The notes under the pieces were generated by a model. It searched no databases. It was not told the DNA's origin and was given only the letters and a program-made list of their open reading frames with translations. The position numbers and the translations under genes were made by a program. A stretch of DNA of 64,000 bases, from contig NC_092580.1 in assembly GCF_037975245.1 (NCBI RefSeq), forward strand, positions 17,930,001 through 17,994,000, in the 5' to 3' direction. Of this stretch, positions 49,101-62,701 are shown piece after piece. The DNA is from Apostichopus japonicus. Lineage: Eukaryota; Echinodermata; Holothuroidea; Aspidochirotida; Stichopodidae. Positions within the stretch are counted from its first letter, which is position 1, and the number at the start of each line of letters is the position of its first letter.

Positions 49101-52100
49101 AACAAAACAAAAAACATATCAGGAATCAAATCAAAGTATAAAGAATAAAGGAGAGTTAAATAATTGACATATTATTACCTGCTGAGCGAGCACCATGTAC
49201 CTTCTTTCTGACTCTATAAATGAGAGCAGCAAATACCCCACAAAGAAGGAGGGTGCCAAATGCAGCCGAACAGATCCAGATAAAGAAACTCTTGGAACTA
49301 GAACCTGGCAAAAATTCTGAGTGAAATCATAGAGGCAATTTATTTTTACTTATGATAGTACATCAAATAATTACAGTCAATGTCATGTCTGAATTAATTA
49401 GAAATTAAGCAAAAAGAAGACTCACAAATATTCAAAACCTACAAATCTGCACTTTGTATTTCATTTTTAATATCAAACACAATTAATACTGTTAATTTAA
49501 ATCAAAATAAATCTTTAGTCTTATGCTGGTATATTGATCACCAATATATACTTGAATTTTACTTTGAAGTAAAGCAGGAGAAGTGACAACTGCAGATACA
49601 AACACCATCTTTTAATTTTATGGAGTTTATAATAATAATAATAAGCAAATATTTATAGAGCGCTTTATGCAAAGGCCTCAAAGCGCTTAAAACAAGTACA
49701 CAAATATGCAAGACAAATCACTGTAAATTTTGGAATAAATGTGTTTTTAAGAGACGCTTAAAACAGTCAACCGTATGTAAGTATGAAAGTAAGAGGCCTG
49801 TCTGACAATTCCATTCTAACAGGATCTTCTTTAATAATAGTCCGGGTAGAACCTTTGGGGTTATCACTAATGTTGTTTTCATAGCTGCAACTTCATTAAC
49901 CCCAGACCTTGAAATTCAGATGTAAATGCTTTAATGACCTAATGACTAAATGCCAGTGGATATAACCAAAAAATGCACTTGCATTTTTCTGCAAGTACTG
50001 TAGCCACTGAGCACATTCAACACGTAATTAATCAGGCAACAACAGTCAGTGAATGTTCGTACCAAACATAAACCCTGTATTACTGCTTAATATCGGCAAA
50101 TATTCTTGGGCTGCTCAGATAAACCTGTACACTATCTGACACATAAACGGTACTTCCTGAAAATGCCACTGGGATTTTGATTCTATCCAGTATACCTGTT
50201 TTTAAGCACTTTCATTTTTTCTTTTTTTTACCGAGTGGCTTAAAGATTTTGAAATTCTGGGTCTGTGACTATGATTTAATGGCTTAATTTGACAATAAAT
50301 GAAACAAAAGAACTTTAAATTCAACTATCTTCCTTTTCCAGACATATTCCATGTGTTACTGAATACAGCCGTGTGAATGAGAGAGCACAGATTGACTCTT
50401 CCTCCTCACCCTCCAATCTCTCTCATAACAGTAACTGATATAATAAACAACTTCTGCCCTGAATCTTATAAGCATATTATGTAGGGTGGACACTCCACTC
50501 TCTCCTTGGAAAGAGCTGTGTATGCTTCTCAGCAGAGTGCCAATGTTTGATTTGAATGACAAAAGACATTCTGGAGGTTCTAGACATCATAATGCACATA
50601 GAAGAAACATGTTATTTATTCCTCTATCAAGTGCATTTTCATGGTACATATGTGATGTTCCATTGCGACCAGCTGTTAAGCGACGGCCTATTGGTGGTTT
50701 TCTTACAAGGATTTTTTGAACCATCCTTGCAGCCATAGAAACATCTTTTTTTTAAATTAATTGTGTGATACAAATAATCCACCATTGCAAGGGTTTGCAA
50801 TTAGATACAAGATTCAGAAGAGATGGATGAGGACTATTTAAATAAATTAAGTGACATGATAAGATTTGAAACTGCTCGAGAATGCATGTTTACAGAACTG
50901 GTACGAATTTAGAACAGTATACATACTACGGCATCCATCTACGTTTCTGGTCCATCCTGCCATACAATCGCATCTGTGTTCTAGACAGTCAAGAACACAC
51001 ACCTCCCCCTCAGAGCATGGATTGTGAATGCATGGTGCTGAAAAAGATTTACAGACATAATTTAAGAGGGATGGGTGGGTGGGGGAAGAATGTGGGGTGG
51101 GAGAAGCAAAATATCACTACCGAACCTAGCAGCAACATTAATTTCCCTTTAAGTTTTAAAGAGATTGCGGGCTGTTCAGAAATATACTTTGCATTCCATT
51201 TTTTTAAATTAATTCATCCTTTTTACCACTTAATGGGCAGAAGATATGGGCAAGGTGAGTGTCCAGTCACACACAATCTTTAGGATTTCTCATTCAAACC
51301 TCTCCACATTATCTATTTCATTTTTAGACTTATGAAAGAATGGATTAATGTAAACAATTAAGTCTTTAAAAGCATATGTCATTGTCAATACATCCAAAAG
51401 GAGCAATCCAGATATTTCTATTAAAGCATTACTTCAGGTACATATGCCTTGAAGAAAAGAGTGGAGCATAGAATCAGCACTCAAATGCTCCCCACCCCCC
51501 TCCCCCCTGGGAGGGGTCTGACTACATGTCACAATGTCGTTATCTTGACATTTTTCTTTCTCAATTTATTCCTGTTTCACTGACATTGACTTTAGTAGAA
51601 GGCCATTCAGGTAATCACTCTAATATAAAAGCATTACAAATTGGAAAACATTTGGTTATAGGTTTAGAATAATTTGATTGTTTTTTGAAGAAAAAATAAA
51701 TAAATAAACTTACATTCTCGGATCTGAATTAAAGTCGCATTACATAAGACATGGGTCATGTAAAAGATCTCATCATCTGGTGGATGGTCCTTTATCTTTA
51801 TCTACGAAAGAAGGAAACGTAGAATTGTAAACTGTAGGCATCAGATCATGGAAACTTCTATTTGTTACACATCATGAAGTGACTATATTACCAAAGAGCA
51901 ATTCCCAGAGCTCTGAGAATGGAAGGAGGAATCTATGACTTGAGTAAGGACTATATCATTTAATAAACCCATTCCCCTCCCCATCATGCAGTTGTTCAGG
52001 AAGGGTGTACTAAACATGCATGTTTTAAAGTAACTGTCAGCCAGCTATAGCATAAATTGTTTTTGACAGAAGATTTAACCAAAATAAACTAAAACTACTC

Positions 52101-55100
52101 TCTAACAATAAGGTAGCAACCTGGCACCATGAGATATCTCATGAATTCCCAAAACAAACTTTTTTCATAGATGTCAAGCTGATAAGTGTTTCAGAAGTGT
52201 TTAATCCAAGTCTCTGTACAGAGCACACCGCACCGATGCAAGTGTTAATCAGTTTTATACAATTGTTTCACTTTTGATGCATGGAACAGCTTGATTTATA
52301 TTTGAGTGAAAAGCAAGAAAGACTAGAGACAATGACTTATGATATCCATGCACACTGCCACAAAATTCCATTCTGAACAAAAGTTTCATTTTTTCAAAAA
52401 AATAAAACTAGTTCTTCACAGTAGACTATGGTACCTTGATGACGTCTTTACAAGAACCAGCACTCACTGGTGTACAAAACGTATGTCACATGCTCTGTTA
52501 CTATTAAGAAATGAGCACACTTAAGTTAGTAAGAAGGAAAACTCACCCCAACGTAGTAATGCTGTCCGAGGGTCAAGTTACCAAAGATAACAGTGGTCAT
52601 GTTGACTGTCTTATTATTAATTGTCTGCTCCAAGGTGCCAGCGGTCGCCTGCAACAATACAACAGTGAAACTCAAAGGTGAATGACAAATCGCATGCTAT
52701 CTACAGTAAAACAAGAGTCCCAAGGTATTCATCAGGCAGTTACTTTTATGACCCTGAAACGACCACCAATGTGGGAGAAGCACGCAAGGGATTATAACTT
52801 TCACTTCTGGTGGCCTCAAATTCAGCATTTTAACTCAAATTTGGAATCTCTTCAAGTTAGAAAGTCATTTTATGGGAAAACTGTAAATTGCCCTTGGATG
52901 AAAAGCCCACCTTATTATGACCAGGCCAGGGATCACACCTCCCGATTGCTAAGACTCATTGCTTCAAATGCCACCGCCTTTATCCACTTGGCCACATTAC
53001 TAGTACCAAGTACATCAAGGGTATCAGTAGTTTGTAAGTTTCTGACATTCTGCCAAAGACATCTACTTATTCTGATTGTGGACATGCAACAGTTGTGACT
53101 AGCCTAGCTTTCAGAATATGCTTTGTCTAATTAGTATTAAGCTTATACACTATGTTCTGACACTTTGCGGACAACTTTCTAGGTATTGTTCATGCTGCAG
53201 TGAAGTTATACATGCCCTCTCTACCTAACCTCTCCAATATCTTACGTGAATGTTAAACAAGAATGTTAAATAGAACACTGCTGCCCCCCATCAATTAAGT
53301 CTGAACTTATAATGCTATAAAATCAATACATTTTAAATTAAAACAGCAAATACCATATTGACAATCTCTCTATGCTCAGGGCCAGTGCTAGAAGGGCAGG
53401 TATTGTTCCTTCCAGTTTTATACAAAAACACAAAGTACTCCTGGATGCCACATCCACTAGGTGCAAGGTCAAAGGTGAAGTTAATGGCTCTACTGTCCAA
53501 ATCGCACAACTGCTCAGTACTAGCATAGAAAGGTCGCCAGCGTTCTGGAGAGAAAATTAGAGAATTGATTGCAACAAGCCCAAAAACTAACAAAAATTCT
53601 GACTTGAGAGAAACAGTCCTATCAAGCAGGATATTAAGGGTATGGAGAATTTTTATCACATGTCTATTCAGGGTATGGAGAATTTTTACCACATGTCTAT
53701 TCAGCTTAAATGGTGTGAAGACTTGCGCAAAAAGAAACGTCTAATGCCGGTTATTTTACCTAGTTTCGAATGAGGTGTAACAGGAGTGTTAGACACCACC
53801 ATCGATCCCAGAAAATACACACACAACTTGCTACAGTCGGTAATTAGACACTAGTGTACAGTCAGTACATACAGCTGCAGTCAATACCCATAGCACAGTA
53901 TGCAAACGATACAGCGATGGACGTCTCAGGTCCAGCTAAAGATAACAAGGTATCACATTTCATTACTGTCTGCATTTTGTAGCGACACAAACAAAATGTC
54001 ATTTGCAAGCAACAGAAAGTTAACTTTTTCAGATGGCCGCACGTGGTTTGGGGCGAGTCTTCAATGCTTTTAAACAACCACAGATCAATTCAGTTTCCTT
54101 TGCAAACTGTTAAACATCACTCCTGCGATGAAATCGGTTTGGTTTCTTATCTGCTTCAAGTTGGGCAATCTGTGGGTCGCTTATCACTTCTGGTAACTGG
54201 GAATAAGCATTTGGAAGTTTTCGAAAAACTTCCATCGATATAACGATTGGAGGCAATGACAATGGCTAATTCACATCATGAACTATTATTATTATCATAT
54301 TTTTCTTTACCTGCTTCAGTTAAATAGCAGTACTTGTTCATCTCCAGTCCAGGTTTGTCGCAAGCTGGATTTAATGAGAAACATGAAAGAAGAAAGTCAT
54401 ATATTCAGTGCTGAAATGTACTATGGGAATTGATTTAAATATAGGCCTATACAGTGTTTCTTGAAGCTCTTGTGTCATGGTCACTGACACACTAACTTTA
54501 ATAGAGCCCCCGCTCTATATATAGCAACAGTCCAGGGCTATACATTATGGCTGTATGGTAAGACACTCTCTCTTAAAACTATACATAGTTAGCTGCACAA
54601 TTGTGTCTTAAAATTGGACCTCTTGTATTCAAATCTTTTTATATGACTAATGGTGCCTAGTTGCAAAATAATATTATATTATTTTGCAACTTTTTGAAAT
54701 ACTTTATGTTCAGGATTGTGCCATTTTTGAGGGTTTCCACAAAAGTATCAGCAATTTGTTGTTTTCATCAAAAATTGTATTTGGGTGACTTTCCAAACTT
54801 TTTTTTTGATAATAAGGTTAATAGTGACATCCACTTTTGAGTACCAGTGGTTTAGACAATTAGTTTTAACAATTAAGTACCATCCCAGAATACACTGGGA
54901 TACTAGAAGTGGTTGATCTACTGGTCCAATATTTACAGTACTCAACAGCAAGTCCATGTTTGGTAAAACAGTTGTCGCTTACATGCATGTGCTAAAATTT
55001 CAGCGAATGTTTGACTCCTACCAATAGGGATAATAGAGGGTAAGGGGAGGTGGGATGGGGTGGGATGGAAGAAGCAGTGGTAAGCTCAAGAGAGTTACAG

Positions 55101-58100
55101 TAGGTTTCAGGAACCAAACGTGTTCCAAACATGCAATACCAGAATACATGGTACTAGAAGTGGTTGAACTGCTGAGATCCCTGAATTTCATTCAAGAGAA
55201 GACAACAAACTCTCAGGAAAATACTTGCATTTGTACAAGCTCATACCAGTGATTGAATAACTGTAACCATGTCAACGGTAAATAATCGTAATACCACAAG
55301 AGCTGTTGTTGGTCCAATATTTACAGTACTCAACAGCAAGTCCATAATTTGGTAAAACAGTTGTCCCTTACATGCATGTTCTAAAATTTCAGCAAATGTT
55401 GTGATTCCTACCTATAGGGATAATAAAGGGTAAGGAGAGGTGGGGTGGGATGGGATGGAAGAATCAGGGAGGCAGGGATAAGCTCAAGGTAGTTACAGTG
55501 GGTTTCAGGAACCAAACATGTCCAAAAAATGCAATACCAGAATACATGGTACTAGAAGTGGTTGAACTGCTGAGATCCTGAATTTCATTCATTAAAGTTT
55601 TTCTTCAAACTCTCAAGGAAATACTTGCATTTGTACAAGCTCATGCCAGTGATTGAATAACTGTAAACATGTCAATGGTAAATAATCGTAATACCACAAG
55701 AGCTGTTGTTGGTCCAATATTTACAGTACTCAACAGCAAGTCCATGTTTTGGTAAAACAGTTGTCGCTTGCATACATGTGCAAAAATTTCAGCAAATGTT
55801 TTGATTCCTACCTATAGGGATAATAAAGGGTAAGGGGAGGTGGGATGGGATGGAAGAGGCAGGGGTAAGCTCAAGACAGTTACATTGGGTTTCAGATACC
55901 AAACATATTCTACAAAGCAAAATTAAAGTTTGTGTATTAAGACTATCCCTGTCTTTTATGCCTTAGAATTTGGTGTGCTACCTGAAAGTTATGTGGGGAT
56001 TGGAAAGGGTTGGTCAAGATTTAACTTGCTTCAAGAGAGTGGGGATTGAGTTTATTAGATGGAGACATTATAGAAATATTTGTAAACCAGACCTGCAATC
56101 CAAATTTCTCTCCACCCATACAATAACCAGAGATATTTGATTTAAAACTTACTTGGAAGTTTAAAAGACGAAAGCAACTGGCTTCCTCTATCCGCCTTTG
56201 GGAGAACGTCCACTGAAATGTGTACTTTGTCTGGACCTGGAGCAATATCGCACAAACAATCATTGAACAAGATTCGCTGCATCTGTACAAGGAGAACACA
56301 AAATGATGATGTAAATTCACAAAGCAACAGGTCCATAACTTCACAATCGATCACGACGCGGTTGCAAAAAGAATGATGCACTTTCAGAAACGTCATGATT
56401 TCACTGTAGCAATGGAAAGTAAGCCAAACTAGTAAAGTGTGCTAGCAAGTCACCCAATGTGTTTCTCACAAAAAATTGAAATCAAATAAATCTACAAAGC
56501 AACAGGTCCATAACTTCACTTTCATGTCTTGCTGATCTTCATCAGATGGACTGTTACTTGTAAGTGTCCAATTGATGAAATGTCCCTAGAATTATGCTAC
56601 CATGAACCGTCTTATTTCTACTTGTTTCATTTGCAGTAATACAAAACGTGCACTACCTCATTATAGGTGATTGGTACAGCGCCTCATATTGGCAATGATA
56701 CCGCAACAGAAATCGCCCAGAGTTTCTTCAAAGTATTGTCAATTGCAATAAACATTAACACATTGCAGAAGTTACTGTGCATACATAGAAATTAGAAATC
56801 TTTATTGAACAACGAGCAAATTTTGCCAGTTCAAAATGCATTGTGATTGGACCCACCATGCTACAAATTGTCACTGTAAATGTTTCCATACTTAAATTAG
56901 CTAGAAACCATCATGAATAAGTTCTTGTACTTTAATTAACTTGCAATATTTATCTTAGTCATTTTAACTTCCCCCAACTGTGGGTTCAGCATAAAGATAC
57001 TGGGATTTACTGTACAAGTCATGCCATTTTCTCAGCCTGTGAATTTCATAGTCAATATTAATATGGTCAAATCTGTTTACTTTTTGCTTCCAATTTTTCA
57101 AGGTTTTTGTAACTGGTGGTGACAATAATACCACATATTGCATCACGGCAAAATGAGACCATCAATACTAGAGACTGACCATTAGCAACAGCCAACTCTA
57201 TTACAGAAAATAAAGTTTGTAATAAATAAAGAACAGCATTGACAAATTCAAACATGTGTGACTCGATGATATCATAGTTAGACAGTCTTGTTTGTGACTG
57301 AACCCTTAAACTATGATATCTCCTAAGTAAAACAGCTGACGGGAGGGGGGAGGGGCAGGTGAACTCTGTGGTTAAATTATTGAAAACTAGACAAATAAAT
57401 AATAACTTATTGACTGACATCACCATCGGGTGAACAATCGCCTGTAGAGAATGAACAGGTATCCAACTCTCCGGGGAAGTCCCACACCTGACAGAAGACC
57501 TTGCCCTGGTCTTCGTAACTGTTTGGGATTGCGGTGAAACGGATTGCCTTCATGGTAGAGAGCGCTGCTGAAAAGAATTAGGCACAGCAAGCTGCTCATG
57601 AATCTGTTCACATATTTGACCAAAAATATCAAACCAAACTTTTCAGAGGTTTTCATACACAGCTCAAGTAATATAACATGGATATTTCAAGCTCATCTAA
57701 AGCTCAAACAAAGTTTTGGCAAAAATCATCCACAGAGCTTTCAATGTATACTCACAATGTATTTTCACTATAAGGACAGGCCATCAATCAGAATATCATT
57801 ACATCTACCTCAAACCTATAAAAATCTCAAATTGTAGCCTGCATACTGATCCATTTTCTGCTGTTAATTTCAGCCAACCTGAATCAATGAGCGTATAGAT
57901 AAGATTTCTCCTCTCAAACTGTGTTTAAATTGTTTTCGTTTTTTTGCCACATATCACCAGAGATGCCAACCTCTTGACACAATAAAACAGACTGAACATC
58001 CTAAAAAATCAGATTTTTGAGAGAAAAATCAGATTTTCACAAAAACTCAACACTACCACCGGCTGTTGGCCCCGGGCCAGTAAAATGTCAGAAAAATGTT

Positions 58101-61100
58101 TTACTGGTAAGAACGGGAAAGTCAAATGTTTGCTTTTTCAATAACATCTAATGAGAAAATTGTAAAGCATCTATAATAATTCTTATGATGCAAAAAGGGT
58201 GTTTAAATGCATAATGAGAATAATGATACAGCTTAATTGCTTGCATATTTTGGGCCAATGAGAATTTGGTTCAAGCCAGAAGTAGAATTGAGAAAAAATT
58301 ACTGTATAGACTAGCATTATACTCATGGAAATATGAGCCACATTCCTGTTAACTGACATTATAAACCAATTAAAAGAAAAAAAGTGTCAGATATTTCAAA
58401 AAAAAATAATAAAAAAAATATTAAAAAAATTTAAAAAAAACACAATTTTTTTTTTTTTTTTGGAAAGATGAAAAGTCGTATTTTCAAGAGGCCAATCGTA
58501 TTTCACTTTTTTTATCATACTAAATACGATAAAATCGTACTGGTTGGCATCTCTGTATCACCTATAACCTCCTTGTGGTTGTGGCTGCCAGAGATACATT
58601 CCACTCAGTAATGATCTACAGTTTATAAATTATGCATAAACTTACAAGCAGTTTCAACAAATTTCAGTTTATCTAACCCCGTTATTAAGTGGGGGATCAA
58701 GTAACAGGCCTTTTGGCCCTTCAGTACAGTTCTGGTGATATTTGATCAGCATTTATAAGTTGTTCATCCAGTTAACCAACCAGAAGGAAATAGATACGAG
58801 ACTGAACGGAAAAAGCTATAAGGGGAGTTAGACAATGTGAACAAAGGCCCCATACCCCCACCCCAGTGTTTCTATTGCATGCATAGCAACAATGCTAGTT
58901 TCATTTGGGTTCACTACATAATTTCTAAAAAATATGTTAAATATCCAAGCTTAACGTTTAAAGTACCCTCAAATGTTCTTTGATTTACTCTAATCAGTTC
59001 ATTCATAAAGTATTTTTTCTGATATATTGATTAATTATTCAGTGATACCTATTCTAAGCACTGTAATAGATAGGCAGAGATAGAAAGGTCTGGATTACTT
59101 AATAACACTCTTTCAAACTCAATCATTGACATGAGCTGGCCGTTTCTAAGGTTTTTCTTACCACCACGTTCTACCCGGAAGCTGATGTTAGCACACAGCG
59201 TTGTCTGTTCTTCACCATTAGAGGAGCCTCCTCTATCAGGAACGGAGATAAATGTAACGTCTTCTATGTATACATTTGATACATAGTCTGATGTTTTGCC
59301 GTAGTGGTTAGGGCAGTCGACTGTTTTAAAGTGAAAACAAACATCGACATATTAAAGATGACGCTATAGTGAATGTGATATGTAAGATAACACTTTAACC
59401 AGGAAGACTTAAATGGGCTCACAACGACATCATGCATAGCTAAAAGCACAAAGACAGTAATGCTACACGCATCTAAATGGTAATTTCTTAGGTACTACCT
59501 GACGCAATCTACTGTACCTACGGCAAGCAGCTGATAAGACCTAAAATGACTACGACATTTTGCAGGATAATGCAAGAACTGCTTTACATATAAAGAGCAG
59601 TTTTGCCCCAAAATTAGGTCATAATGAATGGCACTGCACAGTGTTTAACTTGTTTCCCCTGCCTATAGGATACCTAAAGGTTCAAAACTAAATGATGTAC
59701 CTGGGAACAATTTTTGTCTTCTCGAAGGACATCATTGGCAAATATGTACAGTAGTTCTCGTATGAGATGAAAATTTATAATTATGATAAAGATCTTGCAA
59801 ATTGCCTCCAAATATCAGCGTGCTTGAAAGTTACTGTAAGAATTAGTCTTAAAGCAGCATTTTGCGTCCTCGACTATGATATTTCTCAAACTCACTGACT
59901 CCACTATGCCATAACGACATACATAACTAGCTTATCTATTTATATTTTACTTCAAATGGTGGCATAAAAGTCGAAAAAATTGCAACTTTCAACTTTGTTG
60001 TTCTCCAAGATAATTTCTGTTGGGATCCCAATAAACCTCGCCCATAATATGAATACTTAAACACTACGAAAGTCATTGACAGATACGTAATATAACACCA
60101 CGCTTGATTTGTGTACAGTCTATATGGCAGTTGTACCAGGGAGTTGCATAACAACTCCCAACGCAAAGTCTTGAATCTATTTTTAGCAACGGCTCATAAC
60201 TAAACCTGCATCTCTGATTGGTTGAATTCAAACTAGTGGGTTTGGGAACTGAATGCGATTTAATTTTGTATGTGGAATACTCGCCAATTAACGTTTTTGG
60301 CAGGGAAAAACTTGGCTAATATCTTAATTTGCTGTTTTGTGATTTGATGTATGTAAAAAACTCGATGGACATGTAAAAAAAAAGTAGAAAACGGCGACCA
60401 AACGCAAAATGCTCATGAATAAACATACTATTCACTGATTGGTAGAATTCAAACTAGTGGATTTGGAGATATGAAAACTTTGTCGAGGACACTTTTACTC
60501 GTTATCGATATAAAATCGTTATTTACTCGCTAATTAACGCTCTTGGTAGGGTGAAACTTGGATGGTATCTTAGTTTGCTGTTTAATGATTGATACATGTA
60601 AAAAAATCGATGCACATGTTAAAAAGGTGGAAAAAAAGCGACCCAACGCAAAATGCTGCTTTAATACATATATTTTCCTGGAGGCCTAGGATTTCTACTG
60701 CTTCAAAACGATTGCCACGTGATCAGGCCAGGATGCCAAAATGGGAGGTGGTGAAAGCAAAGCTTTGAATGCTTCATGTTCAGTGGCTGTTGAGATGTTA
60801 TTTGCAAAGGGGGGGGGGGGAGGGCGCATGGGGGATACAGACTGAAGTCTGGGGTCCGGGTCAATTGGGGGGGACCCAGAGAAATATATGGGATAAAGAA
60901 TAGTTTATCCTTATTTTCATAACGTACTTAAGAAAAGTATTGAGAAGCCTTCAAGAAAGTGAGCCAGGGACATATTTTTTCCTACCTAGGGCTCTTACCC
61001 AGCTGGCTCTCGACTCTGATAAATGCAATGCCCTAGAAGTCAATTAGGACTATTGACTATGTGTAGGTATCATATACTAGCTGGGAGAATTTATGGAACT

Positions 61101-61203
61101 CTATTGCTGATCAAATAATATTTAGTCACTCCTTGAACTTACTTCCTGCTAGCTGTTCAGCAGGGTCCCTGTTGCACTCACTTCGAATCTTCTTGTTGTC
61201 CCT
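46197..61203 (-). CDS. IL-17 receptor-like protein with EGF module, TM and SEFIR-like domain (5' end not in view)
   Basis: Exons: 61203-61143, 59320-59162, 57567-57419, 56282-56153, 54364-54311, 53544-53354, 52648-52547, 51801-51714, 51037-50927, 49304-49179, 48865-48812, 46855-46197 (TGA). Phases agree; 1884 nt, 627 aa. The ectodomain matches IL-17RA D1/D2 order: PGPDKVHISVDVLPK ... FKLPTCDKPGLEMNKYC ... INFTFDL ... NMTTVIFGNLTLGQHYYV ... VLCNAT. Next comes an EGF-like module (res. 312-348), a TM helix (about 355-377: FFIWICSAAFGTLLLCGVFA), an acidic/Ser linker, and a SEFIR-like domain (about 418-560: AIWLICNSNW, WDWITEAAMQREKVCFIWD, AFRSYRLPSGLTDLV). A low-complexity acidic tail follows. 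SEFIR domains recruit Act1-type adaptors. Several N-glycosylation sequons sit in the ectodomain. The signal-peptide exon was not found and should lie above 61203 or off the window. Confidence 0.85.
48372..48721. mobile_element. MITE with TGAAGACTCAC ends, copy A
   Basis: 350 bp in the IL-17R intron between exons 48865-48812 and 46855-46197. It starts TGAAGACTCACGC and ends with the complement (GTGAGTCTTCA). It is nearly identical along its length to copy B at 53716-54063 in the same orientation. No target duplication was resolved. Confidence 0.8.
49305..50926. other. IL-17R intron, nothing else coding
   Basis: Intron between the EGF and TM exons. It holds an (ATA)n run near 49632-49643 and an AGAGCGCTTTATGCAAAGGC ... 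AAAGCGCTT hairpin-like sequence near 49656-49688. That motif is common in invertebrate short repeats; a related sequence lies at 30494-30537. Confidence 0.45.
53716..54063. mobile_element. MITE with TGAAGACT ends, copy B
   Basis: Second copy of the element at 48372-48721, 348 bp, in the intron between exons 54364-54311 and 53544-53354. Its end (GCGAGTCTTCA) is slightly diverged. Confidence 0.8.
54860..55920. repeat. About 390-400 bp tandem repeat, 2.5 copies, in IL-17R intron
   Basis: The block GGTCCAATATTTACAGTACT recurs at about 54923, 55311 and 55711. Each copy continues through GGGATAATA(G/A)AGGGTAAGG, a GGTGGGATGG run, GGTTTCAGGAACCAAAC and GGTACTAGAAGTGGTTGAAC. Copies are roughly 90% alike by eye. 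The third copy ends near 55920. Confidence 0.93.
57959..58554. mobile_element. MITE with AGAGATGCCAACC ends
   Basis: 596 bp in the IL-17R intron between exons 59320-59162 and 57567-57419. Exact 13-bp inverted ends AGAGATGCCAACC/GGTTGGCATCTCT. Flanks atatcacc (57951-57958) and gtatcacc (58555-58562) make a 7-of-8 target duplication, compatible with hAT. Poly-A and poly-T runs occupy 58380-58460. Confidence 0.85.
59853..60660. mobile_element. TTAA-flanked MITE with internal duplication
   Basis: 808 bp. The ends AGCAGCATTTTGCGT and its complement are flanked directly by TTAA on both sides (59849-59852 and 60661-60664), as for piggyBac- or Kolobok-type elements. Inside, about 60205-60430 and 60430-60655 are two diverged tandem copies of a 222-bp unit. 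A GGGAGTTG hairpin lies at 60139-60159. It sits in the IL-17R intron between exons 61203-61143 and 59320-59162. Confidence 0.88.
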
Positions 61204-62690
61204 CTGAAATAAAGGAAACAAAACTTCACCTCGTATAATCATTCCTTTGCTTCTTAATGTAAAAGTCGATTGATATAAATCATTTATAATTATATCCAAG
61301 CCCTACAGTAACATTTGAAATCCAGGGCCTTTGAACCTTCTAAGCCTTGGGTAAAGAATTGAACCTTAGGAGTTGACCCAGATTTAATAATATGCACCGT
61401 TTTACATGTGCATATATTCAAAAAATCCATTAAAATGGTAATATAATATCATATTCTCTTTTACAATACATTTGACCAGTTAAACTGCAAATGGTGTATG
61501 CATGCCAAATTTCATTACCGAAGCCCTACACATAGCAACCAAACAGCCTTATTACATTCACTCTACAGTAGTATGTACTGGAGACCTACACATAGCAACC
61601 AAACTGCCAATTACAGTGACTGTAGAGTAGAAAGTACTGCAACTACCCATTTTTTGAGTCTCCTCATTTAATACATGTTTTAGCTGAGAAAGCTTCCCAT
61701 AGAAAGACATGTATCAATTTTGTTACTGAAGTTAACTTTAAATACAAAAGTGCATGGGAAATGTGCCACAATTAGGCATAATAAAAGAACTTTCTCTTTC
61801 CATTCTGCTCTTTCAAAACTTCTTTTGTGAAAAGCAAAAGTTGGAGAATTATCTTCAAAATCAGATAATGCAACTTTGAAAGGACAAAAGATCTTGACAA
61901 GTGCAATGCTTCAAAAAGTTGATATTGAAACATGTCATCAGTTTAAGAGAGTATAACTAAAGTACTGCAGAAGGATGTGCCAGATTAGATACACACACAC
62001 ATATATGTATAATATATACGTTTGGTTGATTGTATTTGCATAGCATCTATCTTTGGGCAGAATGCTCTATGTCCGGTGGACAGAGCAAAGTATATGTGGA
62101 ATTGAGACTAGTGGAACACTAGTAGTTGTTACTTAGAGATTACCATGTTGAGTGATCATCAGAACACTCTTTTTTGTTGTCTGATAATTTGTCGAAGTTT
62201 CTAAACACCAAATATCATTACTATGTTCTGGTCAAGTTGGATTGCAACTCCTTAACCACTTGGGTCTATTATATGCCAACTGATATTCATATGTATTACA
62301 CTTTAATAGTTTTCAGCCACATAATCTCAAGAGTTCTATTGTTTACAGCCAATGCCTTAGATTTAAAGCACATTTGCTCCCACCCACATGATTATGAACA
62401 CTGTAACATATGGTACTCATTCTACAGTATATATTGTATTTTCACCACCCTTTAGCAACCACAATATGTCCTGTTCTTGTAACCACCAACCTACCCTAAG
62501 AAGCATGAGGCTGTGGTCACTCTAAGGAATGTTTATACTTGACGCATGTTAGTAGTAGTACAGTATTTAAGAGCAATGATTGTGTATAATGAGACACTCT
62601 GAATACAAAAGTCAAAGCTATAACAACTCCTCTTTGAATCATCTCTAATTATCATCAAGAATATTACAAACACCAAAGTACCCATTTTAA
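61204..62690. other. Upstream part of the IL-17R locus, no exon recognised
   Basis: The leader/signal-peptide exon should lie to the right of 61203 on the minus strand. I could not identify it here with confidence. A short CACACACATATATGTATAATAT tract at about 61992 is the only repeat seen. Confidence 0.4.
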
Positions 62691-62701
62691 CTGGTTATTT
62701 C

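Noticed and set aside
53338-53692. 119- and 62-residue minus-strand frames as separate genes
   Set aside because: They are the IL-17R exon 53544-53354 read through into the flanking introns, and a shadow frame of it.
62174-62455. 93-residue plus-strand frame
   Set aside because: No domain, no splice partner and AT-rich composition. It is probably chance.
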